Shown here: positions 29,090 through 38,500 of the stretch, piece after piece
Position numbering within the stretch: position 1 is the stretch's first letter
Layout of the letters: each line of letters opens with the position of its first letter
Assembly (NCBI RefSeq): GCF_900114015.1
Contig: NZ_FORN01000031.1
Location: 1-64,000, forward strand
DNA: 64,000 bases
Direction of reading: 5' to 3'
Source: Caulobacter sp. UNC279MFTsu5.1
GTDB taxonomy: Bacteria; Pseudomonadota; Alphaproteobacteria; Caulobacterales; Caulobacteraceae
Position numbers and translations under genes: made by a program
Notes under the pieces: model-generated
Databases searched by the model: none
What the model saw: only the letters and a program-made list of their open reading frames with translations
Told to the model about the DNA's origin: nothing

Positions 29090-30022
29090 ATGGCCCGCCG
29101 CAAGAAGGGCGACGCCGTCTCCGGCTGGGTTTGCCTGGACAAGCCCTACGACCTGACCTCGACCAGCGCCGTCAGCCGCGTGCGCCGGGCGTTCAACGCC
29201 CAGAAGGCCGGCCACGCCGGCACCCTGGATCCTTTGGCGACGGGCATCCTGCCCCTGGCCCTGGGCGAGGCGACCAAGACCGTCCCGTTCCTGATGGACG
29301 CCGACAAGGCCTATCGGTTCATGATCCAGTGGGGACGCTCGACCACCACCCTGGACCGCGAGGGCGAGACCACCGACAGCAGCGACGTGCGCCCCACGCG
29401 CGAGCAGGTCGAGGCGGCGCTGCCGGCCTTCGTCGGCGAGATCGACCAGGTTCCGCCGAACTATTCGGCCATCAAGGTCGACGGCGAGCGGGCCTACGAC
29501 CTGGCCCGCGAGGGCGTCGAGTTCGAGCTGAAGACCCGCAAGGTGCGGGTTCATGCGCTGCGCGTGACGGCGGCGCCGGACGCCGACCACATCGAGCTGG
29601 AGATGGAATGCGGCAAGGGCACCTATGTCCGCGCCGTGGTCCGCGACCTGGCCGCCGCGCTCGGCGCCTGCGGCCACGTCGACCAGCTTCGCCGGACGCG
29701 AGTCGGCCGGTTCGGCGAGGATTCGGCGATAAGCCTGGAAACCCTCGAGAATTTGAGCTATGAGGCCCGGCTGTCGGAGGCATTGCTTCCGGTCGAGACC
29801 GCGCTGGACGACATCCCGGCGCTGGCCGTGACCGATGAAGACGCCTTCCGGCTTGCGCAAGGACGCGCCATCGTTCTGCTCCCAAGGCAGGTGGAATCGC
29901 TGAAAGCCGAGCTCACGCCCGGCGATCGCACCGTTTCCGCCATGTCGGGGGACAGGCTGGTGGCCTTGTGCGAGATGCGCGCCGGAAAGCTCAATCCGGT
30001 GCGGGTCTTCCAACTCACCTGA
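29090..30022 (+). CDS. truB: tRNA pseudouridine-55 synthase
   Basis: A 310-residue enzyme that makes pseudouridine 55 in the T-loop of tRNA. The catalytic Asp lies in [16 protein letters not shown] (about residues 42-57); [20 protein letters not shown] and a later [15 protein letters not shown] are conserved. A C-terminal PUA-like domain ends the protein. It starts three bases after the rbfA stop, so it is probably translationally linked, and rpsO follows 14 bases later. Confidence 0.96.
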   Translation: MARRKKGDAVSGWVCLDKPYDLTSTSAVSRVRRAFNAQKAGHAGTLDPLATGILPLALGEATKTVPFLMDADKAYRFMIQWGRSTTTLDREGETTDSSDVRPTREQVEAALPAFVGEIDQVPPNYSAIKVDGERAYDLAREGVEFELKTRKVRVHALRVTAAPDADHIELEMECGKGTYVRAVVRDLAAALGACGHVDQLRRTRVGRFGEDSAISLETLENLSYEARLSEALLPVETALDDIPALAVTDEDAFRLAQGRAIVLLPRQVESLKAELTPGDRTVSAMSGDRLVALCEMRAGKLNPVRVFQLT

Positions 30023-30036
30023 GCGGAGACAAACCG

Positions 30037-30306
30037 ATGTCGATCACTGCCGAGCGCAAGAGCGCTCTTATCGTCGAGCACGCTCGTTCCGAGGGTGACA
30101 CCGGCAGCGCCGAAGTCCAGGTCGCGATCCTCTCCGAGCGCATCGCCAACCTGACCGAGCACTTCAAGACCCACAAGAAGGACAACCACAGCCGTCGTGG
30201 CCTGCTGAAGCTGGTTTCCCAGCGTCGCTCGCTCCTCGACCACCTGAAGAAGTCCGACGAAGGCCGTTACGCGGCCCTCATCGAGAAGCTGGGTCTGCGC
30301 CGCTAA
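30037..30306 (+). CDS. rpsO: 30S ribosomal protein S15
   Basis: An 89-residue ribosomal protein that binds the central domain of 16S r[23 protein letters not shown] and the C-terminal [12 protein letters not shown] are invariant family features. ATG 30037 follows GAGCGGAGAC, a good ribosome binding site. In many bacteria rpsO is co-transcribed with pnp; here a strong hairpin lies between them. Confidence 0.98.
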   Translation: MSITAERKSALIVEHARSEGDTGSAEVQVAILSERIANLTEHFKTHKKDNHSRRGLLKLVSQRRSLLDHLKKSDEGRYAALIEKLGLRR

Positions 30307-30313
30307 GACGCAA

Positions 30314-30353
30314 TTCCGCCGTCCTACCACCGTAGGGCGGCGGAACGCTTTTC
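30314..30353 (+). terminator. Hairpin terminator after rpsO
   Basis: A 14-base-pair stem with a single wobble pair (TTCCGCCGTCCTAC, loop CACC, GTAGGGCGGCGGAA) at 30314-30345, then CGCTTTTC. It can stop rpsO transcription or serve as a ribonuclease entry site separating rpsO from pnp mRNA, as in the E. coli rpsO-pnp operon. Confidence 0.75.
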
Positions 30354-30556
30354 AGGCTCCGGGGCTCGAGACAGGCCGAGACCCGAAGTCGATCCGGATC
30401 GCTTCCATCGCTGGATAAGCATCCGAATGTCCGTCCGAGGGTTTTCCATCCTCAAACCCGCCTGTCGAACTGGATGAGGATCATCGGGCCGCCCGAGCGG
30501 CGTCCGCCCCTGTCCGCCCCGACGGGAATCCGCCCGCGGGAACCGAAAGAAGAAAA
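30354..30556 (+). promoter_or_regulatory. Long leader of pnp
   Basis: About 200 bases without a gene. It holds moderately strong inverted repeats and an AAAGAAGAAAA stretch as ribosome binding site directly before the ATG. In other bacteria the pnp leader is cleaved by RNase III and mediates autoregulation; the length here would allow that, but I cannot identify a specific cleavage hairpin. Confidence 0.3.
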
Positions 30557-32707
30557 ATGTTCGATATCAAGCGCAAGACGATCGAGTGGGGCGGCAAGAC
30601 GCTGGTCCTCGAAACCGGTCGCATCGCCCGTCAGGCCGACGGCGCCGTTCTGGCCACCATGGGCGAAACCGTCGTCCTGGCCACCGCCGTGTTCGCCAAG
30701 ACCCAGAAGCCCGGCCAGGACTTCTTCCCCCTGACCGTCAACTATCAGGAAAAGACCTTCGCGGCCGGCAAGATCCCCGGCGGCTTCTTCAAGCGCGAAG
30801 GCCGTCCCTCGGAAAAGGAAACCCTGGTTTCCCGCCTGATCGACCGTCCGATCCGCCCGCTGTTCGTCAAGGGCTTCAAGAACGAAGTCCAGGTCGTCTG
30901 CACCGTGCTGCAGCACGACCTCGAAAACGATCCCGACATCCTGTCGATGGTGGCCGCCTCGGCCGCCCTGGTCCTGTCGGGCGCCCCGTTCATGGGCCCG
31001 ATCGGCGCGGCCCGCGTCGGCTACGTCAATGACCAGTACGTGCTGAACCCCACGCTCGACGAGCAGAAGGACAGCAAGATGGACCTGGTCGTGGCCGGCA
31101 CCGCCGACGCCGTGATGATGGTCGAGAGCGAAATCCAGGAACTGTCGGAAGAGATCGTGCTGGGCGGCGTCAACTTCGCCCACAAGGAAATGCAGACGGT
31201 GATCGACGCGATCATCGAGCTGGCCGAGCACGCCGCCAAGGAGCCCTTCGAGTTCGAACCCGAAGACACCGACGCCGTTAAGGCCGAGATGAAGAAGCTG
31301 GTCGGCGGCGACATCATCGCCGGCTACAAGATCCAGAAGAAGCAGGACCGCTACGAAGCCATCGGCGCGGCCAAGAAGAAGGCCGTCGAGGCGCTCGGCA
31401 AGTCCGACACCAACCCGGCCGGCTACGACCCGCAGAAGCTGGGCGCGGTGTTCAAGGAACTGGAAGCCGACGTCGTGCGTCGCGCGATCCTCGACACCGG
31501 CATCCGCATCGACGGCCGCACCGTCGACAAGGTCCGTCCGATCCTGGGCGAAGTCGGCATCCTGCCGCGCACCCACGGCTCGGCCCTGTTCACCCGCGGC
31601 GAGACCCAGGCGATCGTGGTCGCCACCCTGGGCACCGGCGACGACGAGCAGTTCATCGACGCCCTGGAAGGCACCTACAAGGAATCCTTCCTGCTGCACT
31701 ACAACTTCCCCCCCTATTCGGTGGGTGAGACGGGCCGCATGGGCAGCCCGGGCCGCCGCGAAATCGGCCACGGCAAGCTGGCCTGGCGCGCCCTGCGCCC
31801 GATGCTGCCGAGCAAGGAAGACTTCCCCTACACCATCCGCCTGGTCTCCGAGATCACCGAGTCGAACGGCTCGTCCTCGATGGCCACGGTCTGCGGCAGC
31901 TCGCTGGCCATGATGGACGCCGGCGTGCCGCTGGTCCGTCCGGTCTCGGGCATCGCCATGGGCCTGATCCTGGAAAAGGACGGCTTCGCCGTGCTCAGCG
32001 ACATCCTCGGCGACGAGGACCACCTGGGCGACATGGACTTCAAGGTGGCCGGCACCAGCGAGGGCCTGACCTCGCTGCAGATGGACATCAAGATCGCCGG
32101 CATCACGCCGGAGATCATGAAGCAGGCCCTTGCGCAGGCGAAGGACGGCCGCGCCCACATCCTGGGCGAGATGAACAAGGCCATGGACGCCCCGCGTGAA
32201 GAGGTCGGCGACTTCGCTCCGAAGATCGAGACCATCACCATCCCGACCGACAAGATCCGCGAAGTGATCGGCACCGGCGGCAAGGTGATCCGCGAGATCG
32301 TCGCCACCACCGGCGCCAAGGTCGACATCAACGACGAAGGCATCGTCAAGGTCTCGGCCTCGGACGGCGCCAAGATCAAGGCCGCCGTCGACTGGATCAA
32401 GTCGATCACCCAGGAAGCGGAAGTCGGCGCGATCTACGACGGCAAGGTCGTCAAGGTCGTCGACTTCGGCGCCTTCGTGAACTTCTTCGGCGCCAAGGAC
32501 GGCCTGGTCCACGTCAGCCAGATCAGCAACGAACGGGTGGCCAAGCCCTCGGACGTGCTGAAGGAAGGCCAGATCGTGAAGGTCAAGCTCCTGGGCTTCG
32601 ACGATCGCGGCAAGACCAAGCTGTCGATGAAGGTCGTCGACCAGGAAACCGGCGAAGACCTGTCCAAGAAGACCGAAGTGACCCCGGAGGAAGCCGTCAC
32701 CACCTGA
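30557..32707 (+). CDS. pnp: Polyribonucleotide nucleotidyltransferase (PNPase)
   Basis: A 716-residue phosphorolytic 3'-5' exoribonuclease of the degradosome. Two RNase PH domains (about residues 10-145 and 320-460) flank an alpha-helical linker; the catalytic half carries [22 protein letters not shown] and [22 protein letters not shown] domain ([15 protein letters not shown], about 565-580) and an S1 domain ([20 protein letters not shown]) close the protein. Length and layout are normal. A strong terminator follows. Confidence 0.98.
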   Translation: MFDIKRKTIEWGGKTLVLETGRIARQADGAVLATMGETVVLATAVFAKTQKPGQDFFPLTVNYQEKTFAAGKIPGGFFKREGRPSEKETLVSRLIDRPIRPLFVKGFKNEVQVVCTVLQHDLENDPDILSMVAASAALVLSGAPFMGPIGAARVGYVNDQYVLNPTLDEQKDSKMDLVVAGTADAVMMVESEIQELSEEIVLGGVNFAHKEMQTVIDAIIELAEHAAKEPFEFEPEDTDAVKAEMKKLVGGDIIAGYKIQKKQDRYEAIGAAKKKAVEALGKSDTNPAGYDPQKLGAVFKELEADVVRRAILDTGIRIDGRTVDKVRPILGEVGILPRTHGSALFTRGETQAIVVATLGTGDDEQFIDALEGTYKESFLLHYNFPPYSVGETGRMGSPGRREIGHGKLAWRALRPMLPSKEDFPYTIRLVSEITESNGSSSMATVCGSSLAMMDAGVPLVRPVSGIAMGLILEKDGFAVLSDILGDEDHLGDMDFKVAGTSEGLTSLQMDIKIAGITPEIMKQALAQAKDGRAHILGEMNKAMDAPREEVGDFAPKIETITIPTDKIREVIGTGGKVIREIVATTGAKVDINDEGIVKVSASDGAKIKAAVDWIKSITQEAEVGAIYDGKVVKVVDFGAFVNFFGAKDGLVHVSQISNERVAKPSDVLKEGQIVKVKLLGFDDRGKTKLSMKVVDQETGEDLSKKTEVTPEEAVTT

Positions 32708-32742
32708 GGGTGATGACGTCTCCGATGTGAGGCTTCAAGCAG

Positions 32743-32773
32743 CGGGCGGCTCCGAGAGGGGCCGCCCGTTTTG
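32743..32773 (+). terminator. Rho-independent terminator after pnp
   Basis: An eleven-base-pair stem with one wobble pair, CGGGCGGCTCC (32743-32753) with GGGGCCGCCCG (32758-32768), tetraloop GAGA, then TTTT. A textbook intrinsic terminator. Confidence 0.9.
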
Positions 32774-32785
32774 CGTTTTGGGGGA

Positions 32786-32947
32786 TTATCGCAGCAGGTG
32801 AACGATCCAGGCTAGCGTTGCGACCCCAAGGGTTGGCGCCAGGAAGATGACGAACCTAGGCGCCTGCTCAATTGCGTAGCGACCTTGGGCCTTGATCGTG
32901 AGCGGACCCAACTTGATCTCAAGCGCATCCTTCGGCTTTGAGGACAT
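32786..32947 (-). CDS. 53-residue single-helix membrane protein
   Basis: A small gene on the minus strand reading MSSKPKDALEIKLGPLTIKA at its start and ending with a hydrophobic helix (FVIFLAPTLGVATLAWIVHLL, residues about 33-52, described here in part). A ribosome binding site AGGATAGAG precedes the ATG by a few bases. The N-terminal half is amphipathic and basic. I know no family. Its size, start site and membrane segment make it plausible; it converges on pnp with only 13 bases between its stop and the terminator. Confidence 0.5.
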   Translation of the reverse strand: MSSKPKDALEIKLGPLTIKAQGRYAIEQAPRFVIFLAPTLGVATLAWIVHLLR

Positions 32948-33057
32948 GGCTCTATCCTAGAGATAGCGACGTCATCCGACGTTGCGGTAACGGTAGATAT
33001 TCCCGTTGTTCCTGGGTCAGTCGAACGCTTTGTAGCGAGCATCCGACCGGGGATGCG

Positions 33058-33210
33058 ACCCCGCCTTAAATCCTTGGTGGATCGGAGCTCTGGGGTCAGG
33101 CCGTGTCAAGGACCGGCCTTCGGCCGGCCGCGCCGCGGCGGCGCCCGGCGCCGTCCTTGACACGGCCTGACCCCAGAGCAAGCTCGCAACCATGGATCTA
33201 AGGCGGGGCC
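33058..33210. repeat. Large near-perfect palindrome, possible MITE-like element
   Basis: Inner arms of 26 bases are perfect (33088-33113 and 33153-33178; CTCTGGGGTCAGG...AAGGAC). Outer arms continue the symmetry imperfectly (GACCCCGCCTTAAATCC against the reverse complement of GGATCTAAGGCGGGGCC). The 39-base loop is itself a GC-only snapback. It differs in sequence from type A and B repeats. No coding frame. See the findings. Confidence 0.85.
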
Positions 33211-33254
33211 TGTCCGCTGGGGCGGATCAGAACGCGAGGTCTTTCCACTAGCCT

Positions 33255-33382
33255 CGTCATTCTCGCCCTTGTGGCGAGAATCCCTCTCTCCGCCGCAGGT
33301 GCGCAGGGGTGGCGCGCCAGCGCGCCAAGGCGTTTCATCGTCGGCTGAACCAGGGATTCCCGCCACAAGGGCGGGAATGACG
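33255..33382. repeat. Dispersed long palindrome, type A-related copy 3
   Basis: Begins CGTCATTCTCGCCCTTGTGG and ends CCACAAGGGCGGGAATGACG; a pair CGAGAATCCC / GGGATTCCCG lies further in. The ends differ from copies 1, 2 and 5 but share the TCATTC/CCGG-like design. It contains GAATC and GATTC, both GANTC sites recognised by the Caulobacter methyltransferase CcrM. The rest of the stretch 32948-33400 shows nothing else. Confidence 0.8.
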
Positions 33383-33400
33383 GTTGGAGGGGGGGAAATC

Positions 33401-34120
33401 CTACCCCTTCGGCGTCACCCGGATCGTCACCCGGTCCGGCGTGCCGTTGCCGCCCCGGCAGGCGGCCAGCTTGAAGTTCAGGTCCATGCAGACCCAGACC
33501 TCGGTCAGGCGGTTGTCCTTGTTGACCCGCACGTTCAGCCCGTCGGCGGTCATGCCGCGATTGCGCTTGAGGAAGGCCGCGCGCACCTCGCCCGCCGTCA
33601 TCGTCCCGTTCGGGCCGGGCTTCAGGTCCGGCACGTTCAGGCCGTCGCGGACCTGGCGGGCCTTCTTGAAATAGGCCTCGGGCGTGTCCCACTGGCAGGT
33701 GCCGTGCGCCTGCCACTCGTGCTGCAGCAGCCAGGGCGAGGGGGTCATGCACAGGTTGGCCTTGACCGTCGCCGCGCTGATCGACGGGCTGGGGCGGCAG
33801 TAGCGCGGGTGGACCCGGTCGGGCCCGTTGGGCCACAGGCCGTGGACGGTGAAGCCGAAGCGGTTGGCGTCGCACTGGATGGCCTTGTCCGACTCCGGGA
33901 TCCCGGCCCGGCAGGATTCCGGCGACCAGAACAGGGCCAGCAGATAGGCGGCGGTCGGCACGTCGGTGTGGACCTGGTCGGGCGGCGGGATCTCGGGCGC
34001 GGCCGGCGTCACGTCCTTGGGGATGGCGCAGGATTGCAGGCTGGCGGCCTGGGCGGCGCCGGCCAGGGCCAGGGCGGCGAGGGCGGCGGTGAGGACCTGA
34101 AGGGGCTTGGACGACAGCAT
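33401..34120 (-). CDS. Secreted ribonuclease T2
   Basis: A 239-residue enzyme with a cleavable signal (hydrophobic core VLTAALAALALAGAAQA), so exported to the periplasm or outside. Both catalytic boxes are intact: FTVHGLWPN (CAS I) and HEWQAHGTC (CAS II), each with its catalytic His and the second with Glu. Paired Cys residues suggest disulphides. It resembles E. coli RNase I, which degrades RNA without base specificity. Flanked by palindromic repeats on both sides. Confidence 0.93.
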   Translation of the reverse strand: MLSSKPLQVLTAALAALALAGAAQAASLQSCAIPKDVTPAAPEIPPPDQVHTDVPTAAYLLALFWSPESCRAGIPESDKAIQCDANRFGFTVHGLWPNGPDRVHPRYCRPSPSISAATVKANLCMTPSPWLLQHEWQAHGTCQWDTPEAYFKKARQVRDGLNVPDLKPGPNGTMTAGEVRAAFLKRNRGMTADGLNVRVNKDNRLTEVWVCMDLNFKLAACRGGNGTPDRVTIRVTPKG

Positions 34121-34177
34121 GAGAGAACTCCGACGCTAGCTGACGTTTCTCTAGCACGGCTTGGCCGCCCCAAAACC

Positions 34178-34303
34178 CGCTCATCCCGGCGAATGCCGGG
34201 ACCCAGATGGAATGGCTCTGTGACCGACGCCAAGGGCCCTGAGCCCTTCCAACCATCCACACCGCTATGGGATCTGGGTCCCGGCATTCGCCGGGATGAG
34301 CGG
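34178..34303. repeat. Dispersed long palindrome, type A-related copy 4 (32-base perfect arms)
   Basis: The arms at 34178-34209 and 34272-34303 are perfectly complementary over 32 bases (CCGCTCATCCCGGCGAATGC...). The 62-base centre has no strong structure. The perfect arms suggest recent origin or active correction. It lies between the RNase T2 gene and the LysE gene. Confidence 0.9.
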
Positions 34304-34318
34304 ATGAAAAGGGATGGA

Positions 34319-34951
34319 CTACCGCCGGGCCTCGGTCGCCATCCGCACCGCCAGGCCGCCCAGCACCGAGGCCATCAGCCAGCGCTGGAAGAGGGCGAAG
34401 CTGGGGCGCGCAGCCAGGAAGCCGGCGATCGTGCCGGCGGCCAGGCAGATGCAGCCGTTGACGGTCAGGCTGATGGCGATCTGGCTGCCGCCCAGGGCCA
34501 GGGACTGGCCGAGGACCGCGCCGCGATGCGGATCGATGAACTGCGGCAGCAGCGACAGGTACAGCATCGCCGCCTTGGGGTTCAGCAGGTTGGTCAGGAA
34601 GCCCATGCTGATCAGCCTGGCCGGGCTGTCCTTGGGCAGTTCGCGCACCTGGAACGGCGAGGCGCCGCCCGGCCGGATCGCCTGCCAGGCCAGCCAGGCC
34701 AGGTAGAGCGCGCCGCCGAACCGCAGGATGTCGTAGGCGATCGGGGCGGCCATCAGCAGGGCGGTGATGCCCAGGGCCGCGCAGACCAGATAGACCACGA
34801 AGCCGGCGGCGGTGCCGGCCAGCGACACGATGCCGGCCCAGCGGCCCTGGCTGATCGAGCGGCTGACCAGGTAGAGCATGTTCGGCCCGGGGGTCAGGGC
34901 CATGCCCAGGCAGACGAGACAGAAGGCGATCCAGGTCTTGGCTTCGGGCAT
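34319..34951 (-). CDS. LysE/RhtB-family amino-acid exporter
   Basis: A 210-residue inner-membrane exporter with six hydrophobic segments. The opening GMALTPGPNMLYLVSRSISQGR carries the family's conserved TPGPN motif, and GFLTNLLNPKAAMLYLSLLPQF is the second signature. Substrate (homoserine, threonine, leucine or other) cannot be read from sequence. I start at ATG 34951, preceded by CGGAG; an in-frame upstream start adds 16 residues. Confidence 0.88.
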   Translation of the reverse strand: MPEAKTWIAFCLVCLGMALTPGPNMLYLVSRSISQGRWAGIVSLAGTAAGFVVYLVCAALGITALLMAAPIAYDILRFGGALYLAWLAWQAIRPGGASPFQVRELPKDSPARLISMGFLTNLLNPKAAMLYLSLLPQFIDPHRGAVLGQSLALGGSQIAISLTVNGCICLAAGTIAGFLAARPSFALFQRWLMASVLGGLAVRMATEARR

Positions 34952-35132
34952 GGGCGGACTCCGCTTGCGAAGGGATGGGCGCCCAGGCGAACGGCTCACG
35001 AGGTCCGCGCTCCCTCAGGGTGCTCCCTGTGATCGCCAGTCACGCGGACGCGGCTGTGTACACCGGTTCGCGGTGAAGGTTGAGCGCAGCTTTCCTGAAG
35101 GCGCCGCCAGGCCCTGCCGCCAGCATGCATTT

Positions 35133-35151
35133 TGCAAACGATTATCATTGC
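35133..35151. promoter_or_regulatory. Fur-box-like site upstream of the siderophore receptor
   Basis: TGCAAACGATTATCATTGC, a 19-base imperfect palindrome in a short AT-rich island about 80 bases before the receptor start. It resembles Fur sites (GATAATGATAATCATTATC core; TGCAA...TTGC ends as in alphaproteobacteria). Predicts iron repression of the receptor and probably of piuC. The regulator candidate is fur at 9399. Confidence 0.7.
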
Positions 35152-35233
35152 GCTGTTGCGGCGCCCCAGATAAGAACGCGTCGCAATTACGACAAAGGGC
35201 CGCGCTCCCCCGACGGCCTTGCTGGGGTTTTCG

Positions 35234-37633
35234 ATGCACAAGCTTTCCAAGCCGGCCGTCGCCGGCGTCCGCAGCCAGGCCCGCAGCGCGCTGGGCGTCG
35301 CCGCCGTCGCCGGTCTGGCCGGCCTGACCCTGGCCCCCGCCGCCTTCGCGGCCTCTGGCGCGGTCGCGCCGGACGCCGACGCTCCGGTCGCCACGGCCGG
35401 CCCCGCCGACGGCGCCACCGAGGTCTCGGGCGTCAAGGTCGACGGCAAGCGCGGCGTCGCCGAGGCGCAGTCGCCCAAGCTGACCGCCTCGCTGGTCGAC
35501 ACCCCCAAGGCCATCACGGTGATCCCGCGCAAGATCATCGAGCAGACCGCCGCCACCTCGCTGCAGGACATCCTGCGCACCTCGCCGGGCATCACCTTCG
35601 GGGCGGGCGAGGGCGGCCAGCCGCTGGCCGATCGGCCGTTCATCCGTGGTCAGAGCAGCGCCAACGACGTCTTCGTCGACGGCCTGCGCGACAGCGGCGG
35701 CCAGACCCGCGAGGTGTTCAACCTCGAGCAGGTCGAGGTCGTGAAGGGCCCGGACAGCGCCTATAGCGGCCGCGGCTCGGGCGGCGGCAGCATAAACCTG
35801 ACCTCCAAGAGCCCCAAGGCCGACGATTTCGCCACCGGCTCGCTGGGCGTCGGCACGGATGAATATGTCCGCGCCACGGTCGACCTGAACCACAGGATCA
35901 ACGACAGCGTCGCGGTGCGCCTGAACCTGCTGGGCACGCAGGGCGACACGCCGGGCCGCAAGGCGGTGGACTTCGACCGCTGGGGGATTGCGCCGTCGAT
36001 CGCCTTCGGCCTGAACGGCCCGACCCAGGTGACGCTCAGCTACTACCACCTCGACAGCAACGCGATGCCCGACTACGGCGTCCCGCTGTTGACCAAGACC
36101 ACCCAGCCGCGCACCGCCTCGGGCATCCTGGACGTCGACTACCGCAGCTTCTACGGCCTGAAGGCTCGCGACTACCAGAAGACCAAGGCCGACATCGCCA
36201 CCCTGATCGTCAACCACACGATCAACGACAATCTCGGCGTGCGCCAGGTGGTCCGCTACTCCAAGAGCCTGAACGATTATATCGTCACCAACCCCGGCGA
36301 CGGCGGCCCGGCCCAGTTCATCGACGGCGCCTGGTGGATGAAGCGCGGCACCAAGACCCGCTGGAACCCGACCACGACCGTGGCGGCCAACACCGACCTG
36401 CACGGCAAGTTCGACACGGGCGCCATCGGCCACAGCTTCGACATCGGCGTCGAGCTGAGCCGCGAGGAAAACCTCAACGCCACCTATTCGACCTTCACCA
36501 CCTCGGGTTCGGCGTGTCCCGCCGGCTACAAGTACGCCGCCAGCGGCACGGCGACGACCAAGGAGATCCTGGGCGCGGGGGACTGCACCCTCGTCTATGC
36601 GCCCAACGCCGACGATCCGTGGACGGGCGTGATCAACCGCAGCCCGGCGAACCGCAACGTCACCAAGACCGCGGCGATCTACGGCTTTGACACCCTCAAG
36701 TTCGGCGACAGGTGGCTGCTGAACCTGGGCCTGCGCCACGACCACTATGAAAGCGCCGGCTACGACTATAGCGGCTTCACCCAGACCCAAGGCGTGTTCA
36801 GCGGCGGCGCGATCGCCTACCGCCAGGGCGAATGGGACTTCACCAACTACCAGGCGGGCCTGGTCTTCAAGCCGACCGAGGACTCCAGCCTCTACATCTC
36901 GTACGGCACGGCCTCGACCCCGCCCGGCGTTGCGGCCGGCGACCAGAACAGCAACGGCATTGTCGGAACGATCGGCACGACGCCTAACCAGGTGGTGCAG
37001 CCGGAAGACAGCGAGAGTTTCGAGGTCGGCGCCAAGTGGACCCTGTTCCACGATACGCTGGCCCTGTCGGGCGCTGTGTTCAGGACCACCCGCAAGAACG
37101 CGCTGATCCAGATCAACACTGGCCTTTTCGCCCAGGTTGGCGAGACCGAGGTCAAGGGCGTCGAGCTGGGCGTCTCGGGCAACATCACGCCCCGCTGGCA
37201 GGCTTTCGGCGGCTACACCTACATGGACAGCGAACTCGTCCGTGGCGCGGTGGTGATCCCGACGGGCGGCGGCGCGCCGATCGTCAACATCAACCAAGGC
37301 GATCCGCTGGCCAACACGCCCAAGAACAGCTTCAGCATGTTCACGACCTATCGCGTGGTGCGCGGCCTGTCGGTAGGCGGCGGCGCCTACTACGTCTCCA
37401 AGATGTTCGGCGGCAACCAGGGCGGAGCCGGCGGCGGGGCCAACGCGGTCTACGCGCCGGACTATTGGCGCTTCGACGCCTTCGCCAGCTACAGGATCAA
37501 CGACAAGGCCGACCTGCAGCTGAACGTCCAGAACGTCGGCGACGAGCGCTACATCATGCGGACCAACGGCGTCCACCACGCCGACCCGGCCCCCGGCCGG
37601 CAGGCGATCCTGACCTTGAACGTCAAGTACTGA
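35234..37633 (+). CDS. TonB-dependent catecholate-type siderophore receptor
   Basis: A 799-residue outer-membrane receptor. After a signal region ending near AAFAASG come a plug domain (about residues 60-190: [56 protein letters not shown]) and a 22-strand barrel ending LTLNVKY with the terminal aromatic. The plug and barrel resemble Fiu/CirA-like receptors. I start at ATG 35234 with GGGG upstream; a TTG 15 bases earlier is possible. The Fur-box-like site before it and the piuC-like gene after it support iron-siderophore uptake. Confidence 0.92.
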   Translation: MHKLSKPAVAGVRSQARSALGVAAVAGLAGLTLAPAAFAASGAVAPDADAPVATAGPADGATEVSGVKVDGKRGVAEAQSPKLTASLVDTPKAITVIPRKIIEQTAATSLQDILRTSPGITFGAGEGGQPLADRPFIRGQSSANDVFVDGLRDSGGQTREVFNLEQVEVVKGPDSAYSGRGSGGGSINLTSKSPKADDFATGSLGVGTDEYVRATVDLNHRINDSVAVRLNLLGTQGDTPGRKAVDFDRWGIAPSIAFGLNGPTQVTLSYYHLDSNAMPDYGVPLLTKTTQPRTASGILDVDYRSFYGLKARDYQKTKADIATLIVNHTINDNLGVRQVVRYSKSLNDYIVTNPGDGGPAQFIDGAWWMKRGTKTRWNPTTTVAANTDLHGKFDTGAIGHSFDIGVELSREENLNATYSTFTTSGSACPAGYKYAASGTATTKEILGAGDCTLVYAPNADDPWTGVINRSPANRNVTKTAAIYGFDTLKFGDRWLLNLGLRHDHYESAGYDYSGFTQTQGVFSGGAIAYRQGEWDFTNYQAGLVFKPTEDSSLYISYGTASTPPGVAAGDQNSNGIVGTIGTTPNQVVQPEDSESFEVGAKWTLFHDTLALSGAVFRTTRKNALIQINTGLFAQVGETEVKGVELGVSGNITPRWQAFGGYTYMDSELVRGAVVIPTGGGAPIVNINQGDPLANTPKNSFSMFTTYRVVRGLSVGGGAYYVSKMFGGNQGGAGGGANAVYAPDYWRFDAFASYRINDKADLQLNVQNVGDERYIMRTNGVHHADPAPGRQAILTLNVKY

Positions 37634-37673
37634 GCCTTCTCCTCCCCGAAAGCGCTCGTCCCTGACGTCCAAG

Positions 37674-37710
37674 CCTCGCCCGGGAGCGGCCCCTCCCGGG
37701 CGAGGGCATC
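37674..37710 (+). terminator. Hairpin between the receptor and piuC genes
   Basis: A perfect 12-base-pair stem, CCTCGCCCGGGA (37674-37685) with TCCCGGGCGAGG (37694-37705), followed by GCATCTTT. It probably attenuates transcription into the hydroxylase gene or stabilises the receptor mRNA. The 97-base gap contains no other feature. Confidence 0.6.
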
Positions 37711-37730
37711 TTTCTGCTAGGAGTGGGGCC

Positions 37731-38414
37731 ATGATGATCCAGATCCCCGACGTCCTGACGCCCGACGAGGTGGCCCACTGCCGGGCCGTGCTCGACGCGG
37801 CCGACTGGATCGACGGCAACGCCACCTCGGGCTTCCAGGCGGCCATGGCCAAGAACAACCAGCAGCTGCCGCAGGACGGGACGGCGGCCCGCGAGATCGG
37901 GGCCATCGTCGTCCAGGCCCTGCAGGCCAATCGGCTGTTCGTCTCGGCCGCCCTGCCGCGCGCCATCCTGCCGCCGCTGTTCAACCGCTACGGCGTCGGC
38001 ATGGGCTTCGCCGACCATGTCGACAACGCCATCCGCCGCGACCCCTCGACCGGCCAGCCGCTGCGCGCCGACCTGTCGATCACCGTCTTCCTGAGCGACC
38101 CCGACGACTATGACGGCGGCGAGCTGGTGGTCGAGGACAGCTACGGCAGCCACCTGGTCAAGCTGGCGGCGGGGGCGGCGATCCTCTATCCGGCCTCCAG
38201 CCTGCACCATGTGACCGAGGTGACGCGCGGCGTGCGCACGGCCAGCTTCTTCTGGATCCAGAGCCTGGTGCGCGATGACGCCCGGCGCGCCCTGTTGCTG
38301 GACATGGACGTGGCGATCCAGCGCCTGTCCGGCGCGGTGGGGATCGCGGACCCCTCGGTGCTGTCGCTGACCGGGACCTATCACAATCTTTTGCGAATGT
38401 GGGCCGAGGTCTGA
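37731..38414 (+). CDS. piuC: PiuC-like Fe(II)/2-oxoglutarate-dependent hydroxylase
   Basis: A 227-residue PKHD-type dioxygenase. HVDNAIR supplies the His-x-Asp of the iron triad, LHHVTEV the distal His, and [12 protein letters not shown] the Arg that binds 2-oxoglutarate. Homologues (PiuC, E. coli YbiX) sit beside catecholate-siderophore receptor genes and are iron-regulated; their substrate is not well established. The overlap of function with the upstream receptor is inferred from this pairing. Confidence 0.92.
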   Translation: MMIQIPDVLTPDEVAHCRAVLDAADWIDGNATSGFQAAMAKNNQQLPQDGTAAREIGAIVVQALQANRLFVSAALPRAILPPLFNRYGVGMGFADHVDNAIRRDPSTGQPLRADLSITVFLSDPDDYDGGELVVEDSYGSHLVKLAAGAAILYPASSLHHVTEVTRGVRTASFFWIQSLVRDDARRALLLDMDVAIQRLSGAVGIADPSVLSLTGTYHNLLRMWAEV

Positions 38415-38500
38415 CACGCGCCCGGCGAACAATGATCGCCGACGCCAACCATAAGTTTACCCTTCAACTCCACCATCCGAGCTCCGTCCCTGGAGCCGCG

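Noticed and set aside
32948..33057. Small minus-strand frame and possible promoter
   Set aside because: The peptide is Ser/Arg/Thr-rich with poor codon bias; nothing firm in this stretch.
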